Shown here: one piece after another, positions 13,160-25,881 of the stretch | Layout of the letters: each line of letters begins with the position of its first letter | Position numbering within the stretch: position 1 is the stretch's first letter | Source of the DNA: Gonocerus acuteangulatus | Taxonomy: Eukaryota > Arthropoda > Insecta > Hemiptera > Coreidae | Assembly: GCA_946811695.1 (NCBI GenBank) | Contig: OX328127.1 | Coordinates: forward strand, 45,518,611-45,582,610 | DNA length: 64,000 nucleotides | Reading direction: 5' to 3' | The notes under the pieces: model-generated | Told to the model about the DNA's origin: nothing | Seen by the model: only the letters and a program-made list of their open reading frames with translations | The model's database searches: none | Made by a program: the position numbers and the translations under genes

Positions 13160-13197
<38 letters not shown>

Positions 13198-13537
13198 GTC
13201 CCGTAACAGGCCACAAGGGCCCAGAGGGGCAGATACTGCAGAGGTATCTGATTCTTGACCATACGGCACACTAGGGAAATATTGTGGTCAATACAATGCT
13301 CCGGCCGCCTGATTTTCCCCTTGGCTGCTTCGACTGCTAGAGTCATTAGCACCCAAGGTACCCATTATTAATTAAATTAATTAAAGGCTGGGTGAGCCTA
13401 GGGACGATCTGGGACCCCAAATCCAACCCTCGAACGGCAGCACTAGAAGAAAAAATCTTTAGTGCGCGCTCGGGTTTTGAACCTGGTCCTCCAGTTCATT
13501 AGTCGAGTGCTCTACCACTGAGCTAACCTCGCCTCCT
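13158..13537 (-). repeat. SINE family 3, fullest copy
   Basis: On the minus strand it starts with a tRNA-like head at 13537-13468, with A-box-like 'ttagctcagtggtagagc' and B-box-like 'ggttcaaaacc'. A conserved body follows and the copy ends in about 34 T residues (13193-13160). It sits inside repeat E. The head resembles tRNAs of the 'TAGCTCAGTGGTAGAGC' type. Ending in poly(T) rather than poly(A) is unusual for a SINE. Confidence 0.7.
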
Positions 13538-13595
13538 TTTTGTACCAAATTTCATCAAAATCGGACCATTATTCATTAAGCTAGAGCACGAACAG

Positions 13596-13646
<51 letters not shown>
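13538..13646 (+). repeat. repeat family E, right part with (TA)n tail
   Basis: 'ttgtaccaaatttcatcaaaatcggacca' continues the repeat broken at 13157 and ends in (TA)n at about 13600-13646. Confidence 0.65.
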
Positions 13647-13647
<1 letters not shown>

Positions 13648-14224
13648 CTTTATAGCCAACTGCAGCCACGTTGTTTTTTACTAATTTCAAATTTACTTTA
13701 AAATTAGATAAGATAGAAGAAGTCTGATTTCAGATTTGTTTTTAACCAAAATTTTATGAAAAACGCTGTTTTTCGTTTTTCCCGTTTTTCTTAGAATTGG
13801 AGGCGTATGCAGAAAAACGGGTGCCACCTCAAGAACGTGGGCATCGAGATCTACAAGAAATGCCATATAGATCTCTTGGGGCAGAAGATAAAGTTTAATT
13901 CTGTAGACCAATGTTATTCGTGCGTTTCCTCCCTTCCTCTGTAGGCTGTTATACAAATGGTTGAAGCTAAAATCTCCAGCTCAAACAGGAAGGTGTTACT
14001 ACAGACCTTAACAGGCAAACATTGTGTCCCCTTTGACTGTCGACCACAGGCCACATTAATAGTCAATATCGTTAGCAAACAAATATTTCGTATAACTCCG
14101 TTTTATACATGAGGTCATAAAACTTATGCAGCATAACTTCATATGCGTCTTCTTTGCTCAATTAATGACAAGTTGTCATAGCTCAATGCATATGTCACAA
14201 GTTTATGCTTATTACATTTTACAG

Positions 14225-14375
14225 GTTGTCAACAAAAACTGACAGCAAAATAATAGCAAAGAATTCCATAAGAATGGATAGTAATGATAAGAAATTGGTG
14301 GAAATTTTCAACAAATACAAAAAAACTCTTTCAAAACATAAAAATGATGTTGTTGCCTTTTCAGTTTTGTATACA
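14225..14375 (+). CDS. glutaminase-like exon 1 of model
   Basis: Acceptor 'ttacattttacag' precedes it and donor gtaagt follows. The ATG at 14274 has A at -3 and G at +4. The frame is open upstream to the acceptor, so an earlier exon could supply a longer N-terminus. The peptide from KKLVEIFNKYKKT corresponds to the helical region before the glutaminase domain. Confidence 0.65.
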
Positions 14376-17300
14376 GTAAGTAATCCAAAATTTCATGTTT
14401 CTAAACTGAAAAAATTACCCTCTTAAAGCTTTTTTCATCACAAGATGGAATATATATAGGATTGACATAACAAACGATTGGAAAAGTTCATGAACACAAG
14501 CAAGATTGGTCCATCTGGTGAGGGAGCTTTCTGTGAATACAAATTGATAATACGGCCCGAACGGTCAAAATAACACTCAATGCCTATGGTTGTGGGTTCG
14601 ATTCCGACTGGGGCAGGTGGCTTTTTTCAAAAGAAGAAACAGCATCACCTCTATCCTGGCTAGAAAATGGTGGTAACAAAAGTAGACGACCCGTAGAAAA
14701 AAGTATGAGTTATTGATAAATGGATGGGCGTTAAACAATTAAAATTTAATTATTAAAGTCTATATATGAATTTCAGCAAGTGTTTGATCTCGGTTAGAGT
14801 TATTTTAAACAAAATTTCTGTGATGGAATGGCAAAAGAAAATATTTATCTTCTTGCAATACATGTAATGGAAATTACTAATGTTATAATATATTAAATTT
14901 ATAAAATAATAATAAATTGCTCCTTGACTTGGCCAGGGGGCTTTGCCCCACTGGACCTCCAGTCCCTTTCTGCTTTGAGCCTACAGGTAAAATTAAAAAG
15001 TCATGGTACATGCTTTAGTCGCAAATGTTTGAAGAAAGTATGACTTATGGCTGAACAGAAATGAAGAAGGACAATACCCCAGTCGTAGATCGGATTTGTT
15101 AACAGGAGGTGTCTGGGTATTTGCAGGAAGTGACCCCAGAAATGAGCTGGAAGTGAACAAGACGTAAACAGGGAGTGGGCAGAAAGTGGCCCAGAAATGA
15201 CATTGGGGATGCATTGACCATGTTAAAATCAGGATTTTAACCTTAACAATGCTAGTTTTTTTTTTGTTTTTTTTTTTCTTTTCAAAATATCTTAAGATAT
15301 ATTAAGAATAACATACAGCTCAATATTCAATTTGCTAGTTCTTATTAAGGATATGTAAAATCTGTCACTACAAATATATTGAGAATTGCTTTCAGAAATT
15401 AATAGAATCCGGAATTGACATATTTGAAGATGACAGAGCAATAGCAGCTATTAAAAAGCTACCTACATGTCCACCCCTTTCAAAAAAATTTGATAATATT
15501 AATCTAGAACTATCTGATTTTCTTCTGTAAGTATTTGTTTAAAGGTTTATAATTTATTTCTGATTTTTCCATCCAATTACATTATATTCTGACTATTAGT
15601 AAATAGTACCTACAAATGGAGACCCGGTAGCCATGAGGGTTAAGGCGTGAGCTCTTAACACTCCGTGCCAAAGGTCGTGGGTTCGATTCCTACTAGGGGT
15701 GGTGGCTTTTCTTTCGAAAAAAGAAAAGGCATCACCCCTATCCTGGCTAGAAAAGGGTGGTAACCTATAGATAACCCGTCCTAAAATTCGTAGTTAATAA
15801 TAAATGGACGTTAAAATTTAAATAAATGTACCTACAAATGATAATCATTAGGTGTTTAAAATGACTTTTGATATTGATCTAAATTATACCGAATTATTAT
15901 TATACCCTTAAACCCCAGCACTGCTTATAAAACGAAATGGTGGAAAAATGAATTTAGGACTATATTTAATATTACCAGCGCAATTAATATTTCTTATTAA
16001 ATGGCATGAAATAAATTAGTATTCAGTCTTGAGTATTTACAAGAACGTCATCATAAAAGTTATATATAAACAAGAATTCATAGAAAGTAAAAGTGTAAAT
16101 GATGAACAGAGAAAAAAAAAAAAAAAAAAAAAAGCCACTGGATAAAAAAAGGACACACATGAAGACATGACAGTCTGAAATCATGATGGAAGAAGTTTTT
16201 CAGGTATTATTTGGAAGGGAGTTCCAAAGATTGGAGGTTTGGATGTGAAAAGAATGGTCTAAGATGAAACTTAGAATGGGGTGGAAGGTAAGATCATATG
16301 GGCGGAAGGTTGGAAGGTCAGGTTTAGGAAGGTTGAACCTACAAGAAGGAATCTAAAAAATACTTATAGCCATTTTGGCTCGGTGTATCCAGCATGTGAG
16401 TAGGAGAGCTGAAGTTAAATCTTATAAAATATTTTCAATCTTCCTAGATATGCCAACACAAACCACACCAATAAATGGGTCAGGGAAGGGGGGGGGGTCA
16501 AGAAGCTTATTGAAGGAGAGAGATTAGAACGACAGAGTTTCCCCGAAGCAACAACAGATACTGGTCTTCAAATAAAATTTAGAGCCAATGACGATACCAA
16601 GGTTTTTTGGAGGAACAAAATGACATGGCATTTCGATTAACAGTATTAGGTGGAATCAGAGGGAGGGAACTGGTGCTTGTGATTATTGCTGTGGACTTCT
16701 TATCAATTAAACTTAACATATGTGAGTTGAAGGTGAGGGTGGTGAAGGATCATTGGATTCTTGAAAAAACTGGCAGGAGTTGCTCCACAAAATTGTTTAA
16801 AACATGCACTTATATTAGCGACGTTTCGAACCCCTAATATAAGATTATGTTTTAAACAATTGTGGGGAGCAACTCCTGCCAGTTTCTTCAATTAACCTTA
16901 CATATTTTCAGTTATCAAGGTACTTATACCATCAAAATCTCTTTGAATCATGGATTAGGAACCATTTATTATTTGAATCGTATATTTGTACTTTTTGGAT
17001 TGCATTAAATATTTGCTTTAGTGATAAACAACTTTCAGATCTGAATTCAGAATTTTATCATTGATTTGTAATAAAAGAGGGGCTTAACTCAGGTGTGTAT
17101 AAAGGGTCTGATAGACACGAGGAACATTTGAAGTGACGTATGTTGGCACCAGTAAGCATCTAGAGTCCAGACGCTCACAGCTGCCAACATACTTCACTAG
17201 TTTCCCTGCTGTCTGTCAGACCCTTTAAAATAGACCTGGACAATACTGGAATAATTTATTCCTTAAATAAATAAAATGGTTATTCCTGAAATAATTATTT

Positions 17301-19019
17301 CCGGAATAACGGAAATTCTTTAAATTTTATTTCATCGTTAAATAAAACAATCTTCATCAAATAACTAGATGTATTTATTCCTTGAATAATTATTTAAAAA
17401 TTTGATCATTCTTTGAAATAAATCAACATAATTCTAAAAACTTTATTTCTGAAATAACTATTTGATAAATGATATTTCAGTATTTTTTATTCATGAAATA
17501 AATTATTTCACTCAGATGCAAAATAATTATTCCCGAAATAACTTCATCATGAAATAACGTTTGTAATGGATGAGAATAATGCGAATGGTTAATACTACCA
17601 TCAAAACACGAGTTAAGGAGATAATCCTTTTAACATTATTATTGGGGTCTCCCCCCGTGGTCTAGTGGTTAAAGCCTTAGATTCTCATGCAGGAGATGGT
17701 GGATTCGATTCCCGCCGGCAGGATAATGGCCTTGATGTCGATGGGTCGTAGAAAAAAAAAAAAAAATTGAAGACTGATTTAACACGTTAGCATCGCAATT
17801 TTTTTTTTTTTTTTTTTCTACGCCCCATCGACATCAGGGCCATTATCGCCAACACAGCTCAATGAGGAAAATATGTATTTAGAGGATTTTTTTGTATAAA
17901 TTAAGATATCAGAATATATTATTCCATCAAATAATCATTTCAGGAATAAATATATCATTAATCATGAAATAATTTAATCCTTGAAATAATTATTTCCGAA
18001 ATAATATTTTAAAAAATTATAAAATAAATTATTTCTGAAATAATCTGTTAAGGTTATTTCATGATTTATTCCGAAAATATTATTTCAAATAAATTATGCC
18101 CAGGTCTACTTTAAAACACCAGGAATTAAAATTAAGTGGCATAGTTATGGTCAAGAGTACATAAAGTTCTCTCTAAAAAAAATGATTGAAAATTGTCCAT
18201 ATTATTATTCTTTACATCTTACATGCATTGGCATTAATTAAAGGTATGTCTCACTCCCCTGTCAATTTGTACTTATAGTAACAAATTTATTGTACCCTCT
18301 ATAATATTCACTAACACAGTATTGGTACTACAAGTAACACAACTTTATTTACTCTGCAAGTTTAATGTTCACTGGATGCCTCTTCAGGAGCTCAATATAT
18401 TAACATAAATGTTATTGATGTTAATGATTTGGGTCACAAAAATCATTTAAATCTGATAATGCATTTCAATATTCAAAATAATTTACCTGCATTGAATTCT
18501 GCTTTACCCCATTTCTCGACAATGGTGTGATTTCTTTAACTACAAATTATTCCTACATTCAGTTCATTCTAGTTGCAAAAAATTAAAAAAATGTTTTTGA
18601 CCTCTTGCTACATTATACTCTGCTTGATGTAATGACTTGTTGATATGAATGTAGAATAGTCTTCCGTTTTAGTGGTTGTCTTATCTGTGAAAAAATAATA
18701 CATTCTCAGTATTTTTAATTTTTTTTTACTTTTCCAAGACTTCATATTATTCATTGTTGGTAGTGCATTTAGTGAATGAAAATTTGCCACTACACTCTTG
18801 AACAAAGGTTATGACTCCATTTCCCAATAACTATTCTTTGTAAAACAATAGTAATTGGGGTCTCCCGTGGTCTAATGGCTAGCGCCTTGCATTCATAAGC
18901 GGGAGATGGTGGGTTCGATTCCCAACCTCCGGCAGGAATTTTATCATCCCGCGGCTCGCTGGTAAAATTCCTCGCTCCACCCTGGATGTCGGCGCTAATG
19001 GCCTAGATGTAGATGCGCC

Positions 19020-19075
<56 letters not shown>

Positions 19076-22000
19076 AATAGTAATTGGGTACGTCCAACAA
19101 TCATGTTTATTTTCTTTAAATTTATTATTTAATTAGGTTTATTATTTTTTTTTAAGTAGCAAAAGGTCCTATACTAAAAACACTTTTTCTAACAACTCCT
19201 CACTAAACATTTTATTATGTACTGTGCATGTTTCACGCCCTCTGAAGTGTCTTCAGGAACAATTTTTACTAATACACAGCCTGTGAGCCTTACATGGGCT
19301 GTATATAAGGGGGGCTGCAGGCCCCCCTCCTGCAAATTTTGATTTGATGGTAAAAATGTGTCATAAAACCCTTAAAAATAAATTAAATAAGATCACTTAG
19401 TTTATACAAAATATTTCATTTTAGGCGCTTTAGTTGTCTGAAATTATTCCAAGTTCTAAATTGTTTATTGTCCCATTTGCTGCAATTAACACAATCTGTG
19501 CACTAGGCTGGCATGACCCTGGTGCAACTAACACAGGAGGCACTTGGCCGGGGTGCTTTACATATTCATGTGCCTCAGAAATCAACTAGTTGACTCTTAG
19601 AAATGCTAGTAGATAGGGTATGCACCTCCTTTTCAAAATATGCCGGCTTATTGACCATTAGCCCCCAGACCTTTTTATACCTGCTTTCATTTCAGAACTT
19701 AGGGTTATTGTTGAGAGCCCTGTAGCACCCGGTCACAGACAAGCCTTGCAATGCTTAGTATCAAATGGGTAAACCTTTAACTGGTGAGGTGGGATCTAGG
19801 GGACCCAAGAGCAGCTCTTCAAAATTCTCTGAATCAAATTCCTCATTTCGGAAAATCTCGTCCTCATCTGACTTTTCCAGTCTCATCATGATTTCAGAGT
19901 AGCACACTTTCTTTGTCAGTTTTTTAATGCTATTAGCTCTGGAAAGATGTATTGAGCTCCTGTAGATCCCACCTCACCACTTTTGTTCACCTGTTTTGCA
20001 ATTCACTTTAATGATCTAAATAAAATGTCTTGTGAAAGACAATTCTTTCAGAGATAACACAGACTTGTCTAGAAAGATTTTAGATGAACTGCGCTTACCA
20101 TTATAGGAAGATGTGTTGTCAATATCTGATATGGAGGATACTGGTACTAAAGAACAGCAAGGGGATTATATTGTCAGTGATCATGAATGTGATTCAGAAG
20201 AAACTGAGGTATGGGATGGGGAATCTAACACTATTGAAGGACATAGCAGTGAGAGGCAGCCTACAGATGTTAACTGAGGAAGAGGGAATGACAGAATGCA
20301 TACATTTTTTGGATAAAGAAAAGCCACGACACAGAGATATGGCTCCGGTATTTCTACAGGGGAAAATTCAGAGCCAAAAAACGTCCGATCCCTTCACAGG
20401 CTGATGTTGGGCTAGCAAAACCCAATGAAAACAAGAACCGAAACATTAGTTATGAGAATAGGTTCATGTCAATGGAGCTTCTGGTATAACATTTGGTATA
20501 ATCCCGAACATTGATGGTTCTTATAGACAGGAGGACCTTCTGAAGAAACAAAGATCTTATATTTTATTTTATTTTGTTTTATTAAATCTTATATTTGTCC
20601 AAGGAATAGAGACAAGAAGAAAACAACCGTTTGTGTAAAGAACCGCCAAAATGTTTGAGTAGAATATTCGGATACCTTATGCAAAAATTGTGTATAGACA
20701 AAACAATCCATCAATATGTTTTATTTTATTCATTATTTCCTGTTCCTTGAATATCCTAATCTGTAATAAAATAATTTTTGCTTTAGTTAATTCAATTATT
20801 TCCAATTTTTGTAACATAAATTATTAGAAAAGAAAGCATATTACCTTCATTTCTTAATACTAATTACTTAAGTTTTTTTTTATTTTGATTAAGTTTCTTC
20901 AGAATTGAACACTAAAGGGTTTAAAGAGCATGTTTGAAAAGATTACTGACTTTTGGAAAATTCAGGAATTATTAACAGGAAGTCTAGGGTCTGAGAGACC
21001 CCCACCTCAACAGTTGTGATTGCAAATTTCACTTAACCAGTTAAAGATGTACCTAGGATTACTTTCCAGCAGACTTGGCCCAATCTGTGGTCATCCTAGG
21101 AAAAGGCTTAAATAGTGTGTCTACATAAAAATTGCTCCTGAAGATGAAGTAATAAACAATTTAGTGAGGAGTAGAATATATAATTTTCCATTTTAAAATA
21201 AATGATTGATAAAAAAAGGATCACAATTCTATAATAGTTTTTAAATTAATACCAATTTTTATTCATATCTTCGATCTAAAGAGCTCATAAAACTCTCACC
21301 ATTACCTATCGCCTGTCCCTTGTAGAGACTTAAGTATTCTAGACTATGCATTCTACATTTCAGTGGTAATACTTTCGTAATTGGTGATACCCAGTTAATT
21401 TTATAACTCATTTCTAATGATGCACTTTCAATTAATTTAAATTTAGTTAAAACATTGTTAATAATTGTTTCTTTTATTTTTATTCGATGTGAAGCATCAT
21501 AATAAATTTGTTTTCTTTCGCCAAGAAATGGCGCCAACCCTATCCTGGCTAGAAAAAGGCACCTGTAGATAACTCTAAATGTTTGTCATTTATAAAAGGA
21601 CATTAAAATAACAATAGAACATTTTTTATAATTTTATTTGCTTTTGATTTTTTAGCGATTTTAAATAATAATTTCTTTTAAGCATGTTTAAAATTACAAA
21701 AATGTTTAAACTTTTTGTTCAGATGGAGTAAACATTTAAATGTTCTATTGCAAAATAATTACTAATATTTCGAAGTGATTACTTTACTATTTATTTAAAC
21801 ATTAAGGATTAATCTAAATGCCAATAAACGCAGTACATTCCCTCACAGGTACCACTGATCGTAAGATCTCGCAAGGCGGGGAATTCAAATATTTCCACAA
21901 ACAATGTTATTTTTTAAATGATTTTTATAACTCATACAATATAAAAATGTTTGTGTATTTTTCAGTTTTATTAATTCTGCTCGAGACTTCCTTTACAACT

Positions 22001-25000
22001 GTTTAGAAGGAAAATTAGTTATAGAGAACTTTAACTTTCTCGAAAAGATAGTGAAGCTGATTGAACTGACGTGTGCCGACAAGGAAGGCGATAAAGTAAG
22101 TTCACAGATTATAATAATGTATTATATTACAGTAATATCTAATATTTAACCTTCATTCTGTATTAAAACCATTTAAGAAGGACTTAATTGCAGTCCAGAA
22201 CTTAATTCTCTATTCTATCTATGATGATGAGCACCCTCTTGCATAAAGGGAATTTATTTTCTTTCTTTTTTTTATCAATGTTTTTCAGACCATGTAAAAG
22301 ACTGCTTATAGGGTCTGCTCCTAATAAATTATTCAAACAGTATTTGTAATGCAGTATAAAATAATACAACTTTTGAGAATAATATTTTATTTAAAAAAAT
22401 TATTCATTTCCTTCATAAAAAAAGTCTCCCTTACTTTTCAAGACTGCATTAATGCAGATTTTTCTCACGAACCTGTTCCCTGGTAAAACATATATTCCCC
22501 AAAATTTGACTGATTTGAGCGCTCATATTTGACCTGGGATCCGGTCTGCCTCTCTGTGAACTCCCTCCACTCACAATATCTTTCCTGTCTTTCCCCAAAT
22601 CTGTTACAAATCCTCCCACTATTTGATGAAGGACACTCCAATGTTCTCTGGCTTACAATTTATTTAATTAGTTTTAGTTAAATTAGATCGAACTCATTCA
22701 ATTGTTACAGATATCTTGTGAAATCCCCCACCTCGGCAAACAGAACCCTGACTTATGGGGTATCTCTATGTGCAGTATAAATGGGCAGATGTTATATCAT
22801 GGAGATTACAGAAAACCTTTCACTCTCCAGGATGCATGGTAAGGACTCTTTCTTTCAAGTAATAATATCAGTTATAATAACTCTTTTCCTAATTCCTGCG
22901 CTCCTTTTATTTTTAAATTTGAGAAAAAATAAATAAATGGTTCCTTTGGCAAGGGTAAGAGTTTGACATTAGCACTTTCTGCATAATCACAGTGAGTGTC
23001 TAAAGGAGGTAAGGATTTAACTGGCTCACTAGGAGGAAAAAAACAACTCTTTGCTCATGGTGATAAACAATTGTTGATTATGAACAGAGAATGATGCTGT
23101 ATCCATAGATAGGTACTTAGGATGTCATTATGGAAGTGACATTACAAGATTTCATTTGAAACAAATATTCACAAATGAAGATGCATTTCATTTTGATATA
23201 ATGTTTCGGCCTGGATTGTAGGCCATAGTTATATCAGGGGTAACAATATAACTAGTTTCATATTTATTTGCTCAATATGTATACTTACATACACACTATA
23301 TATGTGTATATATTTATATAATAATATAAAACATTGCTAAATTCCAGAAATCCATAACTCAGTGAATTTTTTATACACTAAGATAAAAGTACGCTCTTTT
23401 TTTGGTTCCAGCAAGCCATTTCTTTATGCATTGGCTCTAGAGATATTTGGTGAGGAGGTTGAGAAATATGTAAGCTTTCAGTTATCAAATCTGCCCATTT
23501 ATGCGTGTATCCTCCATAAAAGTTAGTAAGTAGGTAGAAATAATTCACTTCATTTACTATCAGCACAACTAGAATTATTGTCAATTAATTACTCAACTTC
23601 TGATTAATAGACTATTTTATGTTGGAAATATAAACCGATCAATAATAATAAAAAAAGTCTGTGCTGCAGGATCCCTGATTCAAACGAGAGGACTTCCTAA
23701 CAAGGAAAGCCCTTGAAGAGGTGCAAACAAATCACAAAACATGTCAGGCAAAAGATTTTAAATAAAGTAGTTGAACATTGATGGCCGTCAATTGGGTTAA
23801 TAATATTATTTTTAAATGCATTGAATCTTTCTTTCAGTTAGGGTACAATGTTTTGATACTAGATCACAACAAAATATATCATTTCTATAGGCAGTTGTGC
23901 ATAAACAGAGAAATATCTTAGGAAATTTGAATGATCATTATATCTGAGGCCAAGTGACCTCAACTTTTGGACTCAGAACTGCTATTTACATTAAGATTTC
24001 AAACTTATAAGCAGACTCCAACATATTTGATGGCTAACTGAAGTTATAAATTGAGGAACTGAGTAACATAGCTTGATTTAGGTTTTCTGAAACTATAGCG
24101 CTAAGTATTAAGTATAAAAAATAGAGTTTACTAAAGATATACAGTGGATTGCATAGATTGGATTAATGAAGGGCAGAACATAATGTTAATTTAAGTAAAG
24201 TAATTTTCATATACGAAACAAAAATAATCTGGACTGAACCAAAGACAAACACTTTTTTTTATTGTAAGAATATTTTGTACATGTTTCTTTATCCTTAGAA
24301 TATCTGTTTGGGTAACTCATTCAGTTACAATAATATTGGAAGGTTGTACTCCATATAAATTTAAAAAAAATTAAAGCATGCATTACTAAACATTTTCAGA
24401 TAAAATTTTAAACCCAGCAATGGAAAGTGGGGCAATTCTTCTTTGCTCGATGATAATTAATAAAGGACTTAAAGGATTATCATGGGCCAATAAATTTGAT
24501 TATATACTTTCTTTTCTGAAGGTTTGTGCTTTCCTTTTCTTTAATCATTCAATAAATATCTCTTTTTTTTTTATTTCAATTTTAACGTCCATTATTATTA
24601 ACTAAGAATTTTAGGACGGGTTATCTATAGGTTACCAGCCTTTTCTAGCTAGGATAGAGCTGATGCCTGTTCTTTTTTTCTAAAGCAAAGCCACCACCCC
24701 ATAGTGGGAACTGAACCCACGACCCTTGGCACTGAGTGTTAAGTGCTCATGCCTTAACGCTCACGGCCACCAGGCCTCCTCTTGTTTTCATTTCATTTGA
24801 AGGTGAGGGAGGATCAATGTATTCTTGAATTAGATACCAGGAGTTGCTCCCCAAAATTGTTTAAAACATTAAGTTATATTTGCAATGTTTCAAACCTGTT
24901 TAGTTTCATCATCAGACATCTACTATGTAAAATAAAACCAAGAATAAGGAGGAAACATCTCCTATGTCACTAATACCAACACAAATACAATATATAAGGT

Positions 25001-25819
25001 ATATAATAATACAATATATTAAGTCGGTACCTTAAATTAAATCGTGTTAAGGTCTACTATAATTTTGTTAATTTTATATTAAGGTTCTTAAATTTTGAAT
25101 GTTGAGAGTAAAACGTTAAATCCGGATAACAATCTCTGAAAGGGTTTTAGAAATATAGTGGTGACAAGTAAATATGGTGGTGACATTAAAGGCTTTAATT
25201 TCATTTTTAAACAATCTTCAACATATTTCATGCCTTTCTCTGTCATCTCTTCAGGAGTACTTCTTCTAAACATTATTTAATCGTTGAGCAGTTGATTTGA
25301 TTAAATTAATTTTAGTTGTTAAGGTTAAAAGTCAGTGCTGATTATTTGATTTGTGTTTATTTAGAAATTCTGTGCGAAAAGGCATGTCAGCTACAACAAA
25401 TCTATATACTTGTCTTTAAGCAATAATTCACAATCCTACTTAGCTATTGCTTATTTCCTTGAATCCCAGAAATGTTTTCATTGGGAGCATAACATTAAGG
25501 AAGATCTGGAATTCTACTTTCAGGCAAGGAAATTTATTTTATTTTCTAAATGCATAAGCCTTATAGACATTTCAACTTGTGGATATTAAATTCATTAAAC
25601 AATCTAATGAAATAATGATTTTTAAAATATAAAATGAGATAAAAATATATTCAAAAATTTGAGCAGCTATTCCAAGTTCTACATTGTTAGTATTCCATAC
25701 CCCCCAAATGCTCATTTTCCTCATATGTCCATGCAAGGAAGTACTTTTCATACCCATAGATTATGTAACCAGAGAAAAACAGTTATTTATATTTGTTTAT
25801 ATAAATATATATATAAATA

Positions 25820-25881
<62 letters not shown>

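Larger units (their letters stand above)
17231..18108. mobile_element. hAT-like non-autonomous element, 8-bp duplication
   Basis: Both sides carry the 8-bp direct repeat 'ctttaaaa' (17223-17230 and 18109-18116). The ends are inverted: left 'tagacctggac' and right '...cccaggtcta'. The inside is filled with variants of a palindrome built from 'gaaataattatttc'. An 8-bp target duplication and TAGRCC-type ends fit the hAT superfamily. No transposase is encoded. SINE-1 sequences have inserted into it at 17644-17850. Confidence 0.7.

Noticed and set aside
18860..18935. SINE-1 heads read as tRNA genes
   Set aside because: They are followed each time by the same body and poly(A), and occur many times, so they are SINE heads.
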